Below are positions 1-11,563 of a stretch of DNA of 64,000 nt, piece after piece. This DNA comes from Saccharomyces paradoxus. Taxonomy: Eukaryota > Ascomycota > Saccharomycetes > Saccharomycetales > Saccharomycetaceae. The DNA lies in NCBI RefSeq assembly GCF_002079055.1, contig NC_047488.1:620001-684000 (forward strand), written 5' to 3'. The number at the start of each line of letters is the position of its first letter. The stretch's first letter is position 1. The notes under the pieces were generated by a model that was given only the letters and a program-made list of their open reading frames with translations, searched no databases and was not told the origin of the DNA. Both the position numbers and the translations under genes were made by a program.

Positions 1-456
1 ATTTCTTTCCAATTATCTAAGATTCGTCGTGCTGCTAGAGACTTGTTGACTAGAGACGAAAAGGACCCAAAGAGATTGTTCGAAGGTAATGCCTTGATCA
101 GAAGATTGGTTAGAGTTGGTGTCTTGTCCGAAGACAAGAAGAAGTTGGATTATGTTTTGGCTTTGAAGGTTGAAGATTTCTTGGAAAGAAGATTGCAAAC
201 TCAAGTCTACAAGTTGGGTTTGGCCAAGTCTGTCCACCACGCAAGAGTCTTGATCACCCAAAGACACATTGCTGTTGGTAAGCAAATCGTCAACATTCCA
301 TCTTTCATGGTCAGATTGGACTCTGAAAAGCACATTGACTTCGCTCCAACCTCTCCATTCGGTGGTGCTAGACCAGGTAGAGTTGCTAGAAGAAATGCTG
401 CTAGAAAGGCTGAAGCTTCCGGTGAAGCTGCTGAAGAAGCCGAAGACGAAGAATAA
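1..456 (+). CDS. RPS9B: 40S ribosomal protein uS4 (RPS9B, YBR189W), 3' part
   Basis: Component of the small ribosomal subunit; the S4 family binds 18S rRNA early in assembly. The window opens inside exon 2: frame 1 reads [10 protein letters not shown] onwards for 151 codons to a TAA at 454-456. The S4 RNA-binding domain is visible ([19 protein letters not shown], then [16 protein letters not shown]). The tail is acidic ([10 protein letters not shown]), which I recall as typical of the B paralogue rather than RPS9A. Codon use is strongly biased (AGA, TTG, GGT, GCT), as expected for a ribosomal protein. The N-terminal ~44 residues, first exon and intron lie before the window. Identification is by sequence and by RPL21A being next. 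Confidence 0.97.
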   Translation: MSFQLSKIRRAARDLLTRDEKDPKRLFEGNALIRRLVRVGVLSEDKKKLDYVLALKVEDFLERRLQTQVYKLGLAKSVHHARVLITQRHIAVGKQIVNIPSFMVRLDSEKHIDFAPTSPFGGARPGRVARRNAARKAEASGEAAEEAEDEE

Positions 457-1238
457 ATAATTCGCTGATTTTATAACTGTATAATAATTTTTATAACTTT
501 TCAAATCACGGATCATTTTTCATTTTACTCTTTCATGTTTATTTCATTTGAGAGTGAGTAGAGCTGTCTGAGCGGTACGCTCTCTGCAAAATGCTATTGG
601 ATGATACAATCATTACTCAGTATCTAATCTAAGTAGCTAGGAGATTTTGGCGAGGTTTGAGATCCCAAGAGCAACCTTGTAGAGCTATGGGATTTTACGT
701 TCTGACTCGAAAAGCTCTTTTGTCAGAAAAAAAGCACCGTTTATGTTTTAAAGCGAAATCATCAAGGAGGTCGGCTGCTTCACCAGGTGCCGTTTAACTT
801 TAACCTCTATTAAACCTTGTGACCTTAACGTATCCCAATGATAGAGATTATTATATTCCATTCGTTCGTCTGACAGCTTTACACCTGTACATCTCGGTCA
901 TCCTGACACCATTTTGATAGGAGAAAAAAATGCTTTTATATTCGCCATTTCTTTCTAAGTGAGGTCCGAACATGTCCACACCGGAGAGAAGCCATGGTCA
1001 CCGAAGCTCCTTTGATGTGCTGGCCCAGTGTAGTTGGTAGCCCTGCTGGGATCCCAACAGCAAGTAGGGACCACGATACGAGAGCTAGAGAGGCAGACGG
1101 TCTCTGCGCTTCAGTGAAATTTTGTCATGAACGGAGCATTATGTCTGGTAGAAGGTAATATAGAAGGTGCGGTGCAATTCAAGGTATTATCGATTGAACT
1201 TTGGAATAAGAGAACCAAGACAAAAATAACTAGCAACA
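457..1238. other. RPS9B-RPL21A intergenic region
   Basis: Holds the RPS9B 3' end and the RPL21A promoter. A Rap1-like site lies at 881-893. A near-palindrome CTGCTGGGATCCCAACAG sits at 1043-1060. An AG-rich, pyrimidine-poor stretch precedes the RPL21A ATG. I see no convincing protein-coding gene here. Confidence 0.7.
881..893 (+). promoter_or_regulatory. Rap1-like site upstream of RPL21A
   Basis: ACACCTGTACATC matches the ribosomal-protein-gene Rap1 consensus ACACCCRYACAYM at 12 of 13 positions. It lies about 346 nt upstream of the RPL21A ATG, in the range usual for Rap1/Fhl1/Ifh1-driven ribosomal protein genes. Assignment is by motif and position only. Confidence 0.55.
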
Positions 1239-2121
1239 ATGGGTAAATCGTATGTCATTTAATCCTATGAATCTACCGATGGACTAAACATGGTACCTCA
1301 AACAGAACATATCCTGATGGAAGTAAAGAAATTTGAAGAAGTGTCTGGCATGAATAGAACAAACGTACCATCAGAACAAAAATATTAAGCGAAGTGATGA
1401 TTCTCCATTGATTTCGAGAAAACTGTGCGATATGATGGCTTTTACAGGGCTTCGAACAATTTAATTAGACGGTCTTTGTTCTGAAATTATTTTAGCAGCA
1501 GGAGTGTAATAGGGAAGTAGATAATCGGAAGGTTCACTCTTCGGACATTCAGTTATGTGTTGAGTCCATGTCAAAAATCGAACAAAACAATAGATTACTA
1601 ACATGATTTTTTATAAATCTTTATTTTGATTTATTTCCTTATAATATAGACACGGTTACAGATCTCGTACTCGTTACATGTTCCAACGTGACTTCAGAAA
1701 GCATGGTGCCGTCCATCTTTCTACTTACTTGAAGGTCTACAAGGTTGGTGACATTGTCGACATCAAAGCCAATGGTTCTATCCAAAAGGGTATGCCACAC
1801 AAGTTTTACCAAGGTAAGACTGGTGTTGTCTACAACGTTACTAAGTCTTCTGTTGGTGTTATCATCAACAAGATGGTCGGTAACAGATATCTAGAGAAGA
1901 GATTGAACTTAAGAGTTGAACACATCAAGCACTCCAAGTGTAGACAAGAATTTTTGGAAAGAGTTAAGGCCAACGCTGCTAAGCGTGCTGAAGCTAAGGC
2001 CCAAGGTGTTGCTGTCCAATTGAAGAGACAACCAGCTCAACCAAGAGAATCCCGTATCGTTTCTACTGAAGGTAACGTTCCTCAAACTTTGGCTCCAGTT
2101 CCATACGAAACTTTCATCTAA
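1239..2121 (+). CDS. RPL21A: 60S ribosomal protein eL21 (RPL21A, YBR191W), spliced
   Basis: Large-subunit ribosomal protein. Exon 1 is 11 nt (1239-1249: ATG GGT AAA TC), followed by an intron at 1250-1649 and exon 2 at 1650-2121. Joining gives [15 protein letters not shown] and a 160-residue protein ending PVPYETFI, the usual family length. The split serine codon (TC|A) and the GTATGT, TACTAAC and TAG signals fix the gene model. The body carries the basic SH3-like/KOW fold typical of eL21 ([20 protein letters not shown]). Codon bias is strong, as for RPS9B. The upstream Rap1-like site suggests standard ribosomal-protein regulation. Confidence 0.97.
1250..1649 (+). other. RPL21A spliceosomal intron (400 nt)
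   Basis: 5' splice site GTATGT at 1250-1255, branch point TACTAAC at 1596-1602, and 3' splice site TAG at 1647-1649 after an AT-rich stretch. The 400-nt length is typical of yeast ribosomal-protein introns. I found no snoRNA box motifs in it. Confidence 0.95.
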
Positions 2122-2621
2122 TTTACCCGATGCTGGTTTTGTATCGTAAAAGATTTTCAGGTTTTAGGTTTTATTTTTTGTCTATTTTTAAATATATAAT
2201 ATATAAAAAAATAAATTGTGTCTAATATCCATAATTTGTACATTTAGATCATTTCTTTTGTTTGTTCTTTTGAACTATAGGAAATATTTAAGACTTTTAT
2301 TTCTTGCTAATTAGATATTTCTTGGCTTGAGCATCGCTTTGGATTCTTCGCTTCGGGCTGTCTTTAGTGAAAAATTAACCTCTGGTCAAAATTCAAATCG
2401 AAAAGAATGGTGGTAAAAGTCTAAGCTACACGTAGAAGATTCCCCTTGTATAAAGAGATAGCCTTGTTCAATATAGAAACTACTACTTCAAGTACGGTCA
2501 ACTGGGAAACAGAAATCGGACAGTTTTGTCTATACGTACCCTACGCCTGTTGTGTCAAAGTCACCTACTTACATAGCTAGTTGATCATTTTAAAAGTCCC
2601 ATTATTTTTTAAGAGGTTAAG
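2122..2621. other. RPL21A-RIM2 intergenic region
   Basis: AT-rich RPL21A 3' end (TATATAATATATAAAAAAATAAA near 2190-2215, resembling a polyadenylation efficiency element) followed by the RIM2 promoter. No gene or clear factor site recognised. Confidence 0.6.
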
Positions 2622-3755
2622 ATGCCTAAAAAATCTATAGAAGAATGGGAAGAGGACGCCATTGAATCGGTTCCATATTTAGCAAGTGATGAAAAGGGCT
2701 CTAATTATAAGGAAGCTACACAAATTCCATTAGATTCGAAGCAATCCGAAATTGAAAATCATCCAACAGTAAAGCCATGGGTGCATTTTGTTGCCGGTGG
2801 TATAGGAGGTATGGCAGGTGCAGTTGTTACATGTCCCTTTGATTTGGTGAAAACTCGGTTACAAAGTGATATATTTTTGAAAGCATACAAATCGAAAGCC
2901 GTTAACATCAGTAAAGGGTCTACTCGTCCGAAGAGTATTAATTATGTCATTCAAGCTGGAACTCACTTCAAGGAAACATTGGGAATTATAGGCAATGTGT
3001 ATAAACAGGAGGGTTTTAGAAGTTTGTTTAAGGGTTTGGGCCCTAATTTAGTCGGGGTTATTCCAGCGAGAAGCATCAATTTCTTTACTTACGGCACCAC
3101 TAAAGATATGTATGCTAAAGCGTTCAATAATGGCCAAGAAACGCCTATGATTCATTTGATGGCTGCTGCAACTGCAGGTTGGGCAACGGCAACGGCAACT
3201 AATCCTATTTGGTTGATTAAAACGAGAGTGCAGCTTGATAAAGCCGGGAAAACGTCAGTTCGGCAGTATAAGAACTCTTGGGATTGTTTGAAAAGTGTTA
3301 TAAGGAATGAGGGTTTCACCGGTCTATACAAAGGTTTAAGTGCTTCCTATTTGGGTTCTGTTGAAGGAATACTTCAATGGCTATTATATGAACAAATGAA
3401 GCGTTTAATAAAGGAAAGATCTATTGAGAAATTTGGATACCAAGCCGAAGGTGCAAAAAGCAAATCAGAGAAAGTCAAGGAGTGGTGCCAAAGATCAGGG
3501 AGCGCTGGCCTTGCGAAATTTGTAGCTAGTATAGCAACATATCCGCACGAGGTTGTTAGGACAAGATTAAGACAAACACCCAAGGAGAATGGTAAACGAA
3601 AGTATACAGGTTTAATACAAAGTTTCAAAGTTATAATTAAGGAGGAGGGACTCTTTTCAATGTATAGCGGGTTGACCCCGCACTTGATGAGAACAGTTCC
3701 GAACAGTATAATTATGTTTGGTACGTGGGAAATTGTTATAAGGCTACTATCGTAA
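2622..3755 (+). CDS. RIM2: Mitochondrial pyrimidine nucleotide carrier (RIM2/PYT1, YBR192W)
   Basis: Inner-membrane carrier of the SLC25 family that exchanges pyrimidine (deoxy)nucleotides. It is needed for mtDNA maintenance and is linked to mitochondrial iron use. The 377 residues equal the length I recall for S. cerevisiae. Three solcar repeats are visible, each with its signature: CPFDLVKTRL at residues 71-80, TNPIWLIKTRVQ near 193 and TYPHEVVRTRLR near 305. The tryptophan in the second signature (PIWLIK) is typical of the pyrimidine carrier subgroup. A hydrophilic N terminus of about 50 residues precedes repeat 1. The ATG at 2622 follows an A/T-rich leader. Confidence 0.96.
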   Translation: MPKKSIEEWEEDAIESVPYLASDEKGSNYKEATQIPLDSKQSEIENHPTVKPWVHFVAGGIGGMAGAVVTCPFDLVKTRLQSDIFLKAYKSKAVNISKGSTRPKSINYVIQAGTHFKETLGIIGNVYKQEGFRSLFKGLGPNLVGVIPARSINFFTYGTTKDMYAKAFNNGQETPMIHLMAAATAGWATATATNPIWLIKTRVQLDKAGKTSVRQYKNSWDCLKSVIRNEGFTGLYKGLSASYLGSVEGILQWLLYEQMKRLIKERSIEKFGYQAEGAKSKSEKVKEWCQRSGSAGLAKFVASIATYPHEVVRTRLRQTPKENGKRKYTGLIQSFKVIIKEEGLFSMYSGLTPHLMRTVPNSIIMFGTWEIVIRLLS

Positions 3756-4053
3756 CCCCGTAATCTAAAAAAGTTTAGATTCACTCATGGGTCAAGCGAC
3801 ACTTCGTGAGAAAAAAGCAATGCATAAAGTGCATTTTATAGGGGGCATAAATTCTGTCAAAGTTATAGAAAGCTACCTGCTTAGATGTGGTCCCCTTCGT
3901 TCCTTTTCTTTTACTTCGCATTATTTATCGTAACATATTGATGATCCTTATTTAATTCGTCCCGTAAATTAGTTCATTTTATACTTGTAAATATTATTAC
4001 CAGCTAATTAGTAGTAATGAAATGTTTTAAAATACCAGTAACGTCGAGTAAAT

Positions 4054-4725
4054 TCAGCTAGTAGGCGATGTTGAAGCAGACCCCGCAATAGTTGGCTTTT
4101 CCCCTGTAAAGGTGAACTTTAGGATATCATCCACATTGAAAGGTTTTGAGGGCTTGCTATCTCGTACAAGAAGTGAATCATGTTCTTCGCTCAGGGATTC
4201 TTCATTTTTGAAATCGTGTTTTCCATATTCGTTTCTAAACGTACTGCGTGCCCAATTTGTTATTTCTTTGTCCTGTTGCAATAGCTTTTCTATTTCTTCA
4301 TCTTTTAACAAAGCTGTGGTTATTCCGGATGTTTCTTTAACATATTTCATCCATTCGTCCACTTCAGGAATATTCTTTTTCCTCAAAAGGGTAGTGACTA
4401 AACTTTCATGAGAAGTAGTTGGGAATTTAGGCAACGGGTAAACCACTGTCGAATCCAAAGTTTCTTGGAAATGTTGTAGGGTAGAAGTTACAGAAACGAG
4501 CTGCGATAATGTGACGTTTAGCTGTGATTGGAGTGTATACCATTGTGGTAACTCAGCTTTGGACATTTCGTCTCTGATTCTCCTCAATGAATGGGTTAAT
4601 TGAGCCAAACGCATACGCACGGCATCTAGAGCCTGGCCAGGTACACCATTGAAATCAAAATTGACGTCTTCTTGAAGGGAGCCCTGGTTGCCTTCTGGTA
4701 CCAGTGATGTAGAAGATTGTGACAT
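4054..4725 (-). CDS. MED8: Mediator head subunit Med8 (YBR193C)
   Basis: Subunit of the Mediator head module, which bridges activators and RNA polymerase II. The 223-residue protein matches the S. cerevisiae length. The N-terminal half is helical, with the Med8 core around DAVRMRLAQLTHSLRRIRDE and LNVTLSQLVSVTSTLQHFQE. A variable linker and a short C-terminal segment (VDDILKFTFTGEKP), the part known to contact Med18/Med20, follow. The start at 4725 is the only suitable ATG. It is transcribed divergently from AIM4 across about 290 nt, so the two probably share a promoter region. Confidence 0.95.
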   Translation of the reverse strand: MSQSSTSLVPEGNQGSLQEDVNFDFNGVPGQALDAVRMRLAQLTHSLRRIRDEMSKAELPQWYTLQSQLNVTLSQLVSVTSTLQHFQETLDSTVVYPLPKFPTTSHESLVTTLLRKKNIPEVDEWMKYVKETSGITTALLKDEEIEKLLQQDKEITNWARSTFRNEYGKHDFKNEESLSEEHDSLLVRDSKPSKPFNVDDILKFTFTGEKPTIAGSASTSPTS

Positions 4726-5013
4726 ATTCCTCGCCGTTTTCTTGCTTTTCTTCTTTTGTTCTTCTTCTTTCTTGGGATTCTCCAGTATTTATGAGATATT
4801 TGGATCTTAAAATTCTAAACTTCAACAAGGCGATTTTTGTATTCCTAAATTTCGCTTTCTTTTTTAAACAAAAGTACTTTTACGATGCTTCCTAAAGGAG
4901 CTTTAGCAAGTTTATGATTCTCTTCGAATATCAGGGAAATTTATTGTTTCAAAGTCATCCGACAATCTTCATCTTCGTGTTCCACCATTGTATATTATAC
5001 ACGCTTGAGCTAA

Positions 5014-5385
5014 ATGGATCGAAGAAAGGACCCAAACAGTAACTCAACGGAGAAAAGAATATCCAAGGTTCAACACCCAAACAGAAAAAAAGTACGAAAA
5101 CAAGTCGAATTGCTATCCATAGACCGAGATAGAAATCAAGAGGAACCGCCTCAGCAGGCTAGATCAAAAGATCGCTTAGAAGCTGCTCGTGGACATACAC
5201 TGGGCCCCGAAAAGGAGAATGGTGAACTTGGCATAAGAAGCATATTCTACGATAAAGATTGGAATCAGAGGGGCATTGCGCCACCACATTACAGAAATAT
5301 ACCTTACAATCCTGAAACTTTCAAAAGACGAACCGAAGTTCAACCTAGACTGGGAAACCTTGGGAATATAAAAATACCAAAATGA
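5014..5385 (+). CDS. AIM4: Aim4/Soy1 (YBR194W), nuclear-pore-associated protein of unclear role
   Basis: A small, very basic and polar 123-residue protein, the same length as S. cerevisiae Aim4. No enzymatic domain is visible. The N terminus is Lys/Arg-rich (KRISKVQHPNRKKVRKQ), followed by a conserved-looking C-terminal block (RSIFYDKDWNQRGIAPPHYRN) that may be a binding motif. The gene is known from mitochondrial-inheritance screens and reported interaction with nuclear pores; its molecular function is not established. Divergent from MED8. Confidence 0.9.
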   Translation: MDRRKDPNSNSTEKRISKVQHPNRKKVRKQVELLSIDRDRNQEEPPQQARSKDRLEAARGHTLGPEKENGELGIRSIFYDKDWNQRGIAPPHYRNIPYNPETFKRRTEVQPRLGNLGNIKIPK

Positions 5386-5494
5386 AAAGCAAAAATAATC
5401 ACCTACCACTTTTGCGAAAGTGCAATAGTAAAAAGTGCATGACACGTGAGCCTAGTGTCTGCAGTAGCAAATCTTGAGCATATGTATAAACTCT

Positions 5495-5505
5495 ATTTAT
5501 GTTTA
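5495..5505 (+). other. Perfect ARS consensus match between convergent genes
   Basis: ATTTATGTTTA matches WTTTAYRTTTW at 11 of 11 positions, in the 199-bp gap between the 3' ends of AIM4 and MSI1. Yeast origins favour such gaps, but single matches are frequent in AT-rich DNA and I cannot see a clear flanking B element. Treat as a candidate only. Confidence 0.25.
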
Positions 5506-5584
5506 TATATTCGTCTATCAGATGGTTGAATATGAAATAGGAAAAAGGGCCATTAGCCTATCTGGCTTCATAAAGATATTAAGG

Positions 5585-6853
5585 TCACGAATATCCCACA
5601 AGATTTTCTGCGGGTTTCCATATGTGAACTGAGTTATCGTTTGCCACACTGCACATTAACCAAGGGTCATGGACGTCCCACGAGATGTCGTTCACACCGA
5701 GCATGTGACCACCATGTGTAAACATAGTTTCTTCACAGGAAGTGTCCCATAGCTTAACTAACCCATCCTCTTGACCAGCTGTTGCCAATACAGTATCGAA
5801 ATTTGGACTCCATTCCAAAGTCGAAACGGAAGCACCATGCTCCATGGTAGTGATTGGGCTTTCATTCATGTTTCTAATATCCCATAAATTTATCCTGCCT
5901 TTTGAATCGGCAGATGCTAAGATTAAAGAGTTCTTATAGTTAAACTTACAAGAGTTCACACCGCCATCGTGTTTTTTACAGTTACTCTTTAGTTTCTCTT
6001 TCTTAGTTCTTAGATCGAATAGTGAAACGGCATTCCCCTCAGTACAAGCAGCGAATAGGGAATCGTGTGTTGGCATCCAAGTCACATCGTTCACCGCGCT
6101 TCCATCGCTGTTTATTGAGGCCAAGGGTAAATCTATTATGGGGTTTTCGTGCGAATATTGTTTAATGTCCCAAACTTGTACTTGGCCGTTGGAGTGAGAA
6201 GATAGTAAAAGCGCCTCCTGTTGTAAGTTCCAGGCCAATGATGTGGCCTCATTTATATCTGCCGAAGAAGTATCCATCGCCTCCACATCTTGGATAACAT
6301 CGTGTGAACCGAATAGTTTGGTCTCGAAGGGATGTGAAATTTTGGACTGTCTTATCCTAGTAGAGCCGTGTTTCGTTCTATCGAATATGTAGATTGCACC
6401 ATCCGAAGAGGCCCCGGCTATAATATCTGGATTTTGAGGCAAATATCTTGCCCTATTGCATTCCCCGTTTGGAAAGAAAATACTGATATCGTTCACTAAA
6501 TGTTTGGAGGGATACCTCGTTGAGTTCTCCGGTTTGAACTCCATCTCGTCCGTATCGAAATTATTCAAAGATGACCATTTTATATGGCCTAGAGTGGATA
6601 TTCTGCTAATATATATGGTCTCATCCTCAGGTTTTTGGGAAGATGTAAAAGAGGATAACAAGATGCGGTGCTCATCCGAAGTGGTATCCAAATCAGGAAA
6701 GAACTGGCACGTTAAGGACGGCCACTTCGTTGAGTTTGTGTTTAGGTAATCATAAAGTAGTTTAGTGTTTTTCTTCCAATGCGAGTATCTTTCTTGCAAA
6801 TCGATAGGGATATTGGAGGCTTCATTAGTTGTGTCCTCCACGCACTTATTCAT
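5585..6853 (-). CDS. MSI1: Chromatin assembly factor CAF-1 subunit Msi1/Cac3 (YBR195C)
   Basis: p50 subunit of CAF-1, which deposits H3-H4 behind replication forks; also known as a suppressor of high Ras/cAMP signalling. It is an RbAp48-type WD40 propeller. The N-terminal histone-H4-binding helix is seen as HWKKNTKLLYDYLNTNSTKWPSL. WD repeats follow, with clear endings such as GQVQVWDIK, GRINLWDIR, GLVKLWDTS and NSVHIWKP. The frame is open four codons further upstream but has no ATG there. The first ATG at 6853 gives 422 residues, the expected length. A CGCGAAA (SCB-like) motif in the upstream region near 6977-6983 might give G1/S control, which is weakly supported. Confidence 0.95.
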   Translation of the reverse strand: MNKCVEDTTNEASNIPIDLQERYSHWKKNTKLLYDYLNTNSTKWPSLTCQFFPDLDTTSDEHRILLSSFTSSQKPEDETIYISRISTLGHIKWSSLNNFDTDEMEFKPENSTRYPSKHLVNDISIFFPNGECNRARYLPQNPDIIAGASSDGAIYIFDRTKHGSTRIRQSKISHPFETKLFGSHDVIQDVEAMDTSSADINEATSLAWNLQQEALLLSSHSNGQVQVWDIKQYSHENPIIDLPLASINSDGSAVNDVTWMPTHDSLFAACTEGNAVSLFDLRTKKEKLKSNCKKHDGGVNSCKFNYKNSLILASADSKGRINLWDIRNMNESPITTMEHGASVSTLEWSPNFDTVLATAGQEDGLVKLWDTSCEETMFTHGGHMLGVNDISWDVHDPWLMCSVANDNSVHIWKPAENLVGYS

Positions 6854-7239
6854 CTTTGAAGCCAAAGTTCTGAAATATATCGTTCGTCAGATAATCGGAT
6901 CTTGTATCTCCCTTTTGAACAGTTGATAAGCACCTTCTCATAAGTTAAAGTTGATCTAATTTTTAAAATTTTTGCTTTTCGCGACACAATAAAGTCTTCG
7001 CGACGCTAAAAACAATGAATCTACATGAATGCAGTAGTAGTATTATGTTCTGAGATACTGGAACGCTGTTTGTAAAAGTAATGTATAAAAATTTATTTCC
7101 TTTGTATTGCGTACATTATATAACCAAATCTTGAAAATATAGAAATATGATATGTGTATAATAGTTTAAGCAAAATTTACGTATCTTTGCTTATAATATA
7201 GCTTTAATGTTCTTTAGGTATATATCAAGAGCGAACGGT
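6854..7239. other. MSI1 promoter / PGI1 3' flank
   Basis: Carries the MSI1 upstream region (TTTTCGCGAC near 6976 and CTTCGCGACG near 6997) and the AT-rich PGI1 3' flank (TATATAACC, ATATAGAAATATG). No gene seen. Confidence 0.5.
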
Positions 7240-8925
<1,686 letters not shown>

Positions 8926-9232
8926 CTAAATCAATTTTGCAAGACTAAGGGGAAAATATGATATTAAGATTCACTGAATGCAAGTAAAATATTCAGTAAA
9001 AGAAAGCATTGATTATGAAGAAAGGACCTTTTTAAGATATGAGAACAATAAAAAAAAGGAAAGAAGAAACAAAACAAAAGGAAAGGAAAGTGCCGTCTGC
9101 AAAACCAATTGTAATAATAAAAAACGCTCATTTCAATACCAAGAAAATAGAATGCCGTCAATGAATATATATAGAGATGGGACATTATAACAGCGTGCAG
9201 ATGGTGATGATTGTAAACTAAAAAACCATCAG

Positions 9233-9290
9233 CTTCCTCTAATTTCAGGGTGCCCGTGTGGCTTCCTATAATGCAATACACCCACACACA
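9233..9290 (-). promoter_or_regulatory. PGI1 upstream activating region: Rap1 site with two Gcr1 CTTCC boxes
   Basis: ACACCCACACACA at 9278-9290 matches the Rap1 consensus ACACCCRYACAYM at all 13 positions. CTTCC, the Gcr1 core, occurs at 9262-9266 and 9233-9237. Paired Rap1 and Gcr1 sites are the standard control module of yeast glycolytic genes. The module lies about 330-390 nt upstream of the PGI1 start. Confidence 0.8.
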
Positions 9291-9703
9291 GGGACCACTA
9301 TTTCTTTTGATTTTGGCTCTTACCCTCTAATTGGCGTATTGTTCCGGCGGTGACAGAATATGGTACGGCACGCTCTTTTTTCATATTATGCTGGCGCATC
9401 ATAAGTATCATAAGTATCTTATCGTTTTGTGTCATCGTAGATGACATAAGGTAAAGTAAGCTCGTACTTCCGTGGTATTTTTACCAAATGTCGACTGCAC
9501 TTCCGGGTATCCTCATTATAATAGTCGGCTCCACCAGTAGGTATTTGTACAGAATAACCAACTCGGATATTTGGTACCAAGCGGAGTAGTTAGGTATTTA
9601 GTTTTTAAGTAAGCCAAAAAGGCACATGCAGGTGATTGCAGTAAACACTTGAATGTTTTAAGTCAAGGATATCAAGGCGGAGTGGGAAGATATCAAAAAG
9701 CGG

Positions 9704-9799
9704 CTACGCCAGCACGCTACATTTTCCTCTTATGTCCTTTTTGACTGCGAGCATGAGTCTAATGTATATTGGTATTCTCTTGTACGACGTCTTGTGCAT
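9704..9799 (-). other. Short frame at the position of S. cerevisiae YBR196C-A
   Basis: Minus-strand reading MHKTSYKRIPIYIRLMLAVK... ends at a TAG at 9704-9706. The same frame stays open upstream of this ATG through a hydrophobic stretch (IASSWFPIIFLLLF), but I find no ATG there. S. cerevisiae YBR196C-A is a ~49-codon ER-membrane ORF thought to be of recent de novo origin, and by estimated coordinates it maps here. In this window only 31 codons follow an ATG, so a functional homologue is doubtful. Confidence 0.3.
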
Positions 9800-10909
9800 G
9801 AAAAGAAGTAAGAATATGATTGGGAACCAACTACTCGCAATAATTCCAATACCTATGTTAAATGATTCGAAGTGACCGAAGTGTAAGTAGATAATGTTAT
9901 TTTTTGTTGGTTTAGCATCTTATGTTGATTTAGCGGTACATTCAAAACCTCCAATAGTTGAAGTCCTATCACATCTCTTGCTTACTGCAGATGAAAACAT
10001 TTAATAGGTGATATAAGCGTGAAGTAGGATCGCCAATGGTAAAATTTTCCTTCTTGTTTTATGTTTCTTCCGAAGAGAAAAATACTCTGCCCATAATACT
10101 ACCAAAGAAGGGATAGCGTTTTAAAAAGAAGTCAGAAATGACCAGCGAAGTACTGTATATGGCAGCCTGGGTTTTCGCAGCTGGGCCGAAATCTTCCTCG
10201 TCTTCAGCCCCACATAGAACTTATGTCGAGGATAAAGTGGCCTTGTTTTAGTATAATTTTTTTAGGATCTGTTGAAGTTGTAGATAATGGAATGTAGCTT
10301 GTGGCCCATCCAAATATTCCCACTTACATGGCGATGCAAACATCCGCCGGTAAATGCGACACTTTATCCCAATAATACCCAATATTGCATAGCATCGGCA
10401 TACACGAAAGGGTGCACAGCAAATGCCCCGATCTTCAGTGAAATATATTTACTATTGTTGATGCTTAGAACTAGCGCCTTGAATTACACGGCAGTGTCTT
10501 ATTTAGCATCAATAAGCAAAAAAAAATGTAGAAACCAATACAAGTGGTATCATGCCACTTCCACTACAGGAACTCTTCCATCTCGGTTAGAAAGTTAACT
10601 ACCAGTTTGTTGACGCGAGAACGTCTCAAATAAGGAGGACCATTAGATAAAGCAAAACGACAAAAATGGATGTCATTTCCAACCCGGCGTATTGATTAGG
10701 AGGCTTATTACAACGCTAGGATAACAATACATATTTCAAGCTAGGCACTATCCCGTACGGTTTCAAACGATTGCGAATGTTGACAAATGTCCCTCATCTC
10801 AATCAAGCCAGATGGAACATGACAATAACGCCAATAATCAGATCCATGGCTTCCTGTATTTTTGACAGGACTTTAGCATCCTATAAATGTTATCAACCCA
10901 TACACGTCA

Positions 10910-11563
10910 TCAGCATCGGTGAAGGTCCCTAATATTGTCGACCAGCTGGCTTACGTACTTCTCACCGTCAAGTGCGATTTCCGGGTCATTCAATACCTCC
11001 TCTGGTCCTTGAGCATTATTCGCGGTAGTACCATGTTGATCGTTTCGAGGAGGGCTCCCCAGCTTGGAATACTTTAGTCGCTGATTTCTTTCCCTCATTA
11101 AGCGCAGCAACTGGGCGTGTGACCTACGCATTTGCGTGAGATCGTTCTCAAAATCCAGTGGGAACCCGTCGTTGACGATAGGTTCTTTCGCCATCTTCTT
11201 CACATCATCCAGAGTATCGATTTCGGACCATGACACATCTTGCGTCTCCGTGGGTGCCAAGTTTGAGTGCATCGTTATACGGCTGCCATTTACGCTTCTT
11301 TCGTACGCAGTATTACCCCTGCTAACGCTGGTGGTCAACGGGTTCATTGCTGGGGGTGTACTTAGGTTCTTGCTTGGTAATACGTTGGAACCGCCCATTG
11401 CAGAAGCAGCGGGATCTGAAGATCCCTTTCCTTTGCCTTTGTCTCGCTTTGCTTTTAATTGTTCCAGCTTAGGGCTGTCTTCCCGGCTATTAGATTTCCT
11501 TCTGCCAGTGGAATCTGCATCGCTCACTTTCACCTGAAATGGTGGGGTTTGCTTCACTCCCAT
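10910..11563 (-). CDS. Uncharacterised protein YBR197C
   Basis: 217 residues, as in S. cerevisiae, where a WGD paralogue (YPL077C) exists. Function unknown. The sequence is polar and probably largely disordered in its first ~100 residues (SDADSTGRRKSNSREDSPKLEQLKAKRDKGKGKG). A more ordered C-terminal half follows, with a predicted helical segment (FENDLTQMRRSHAQLLRLMRERNQRL) and a hydrophobic end (YVSQLVDNIRDLH). No transmembrane segment or catalytic motif is seen. The start ATG at 11563 follows the TAF5 3' end by about 270 nt. Confidence 0.9.
   Translation of the reverse strand: MGVKQTPPFQVKVSDADSTGRRKSNSREDSPKLEQLKAKRDKGKGKGSSDPAASAMGGSNVLPSKNLSTPPAMNPLTTSVSRGNTAYERSVNGSRITMHSNLAPTETQDVSWSEIDTLDDVKKMAKEPIVNDGFPLDFENDLTQMRRSHAQLLRLMRERNQRLKYSKLGSPPRNDQHGTTANNAQGPEEVLNDPEIALDGEKYVSQLVDNIRDLHRC

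Noticed and set aside
13-516. Long minus-strand frame opposite RPS9B
   Set aside because: Ser/Gln/Val-rich text produced by the complement of biased ribosomal-protein codons; no domain.
10287-10598. 103-codon plus frame between PGI1 and YBR197C
   Set aside because: No domain, Cys/Tyr-rich composition and poor codon use; it looks like chance.
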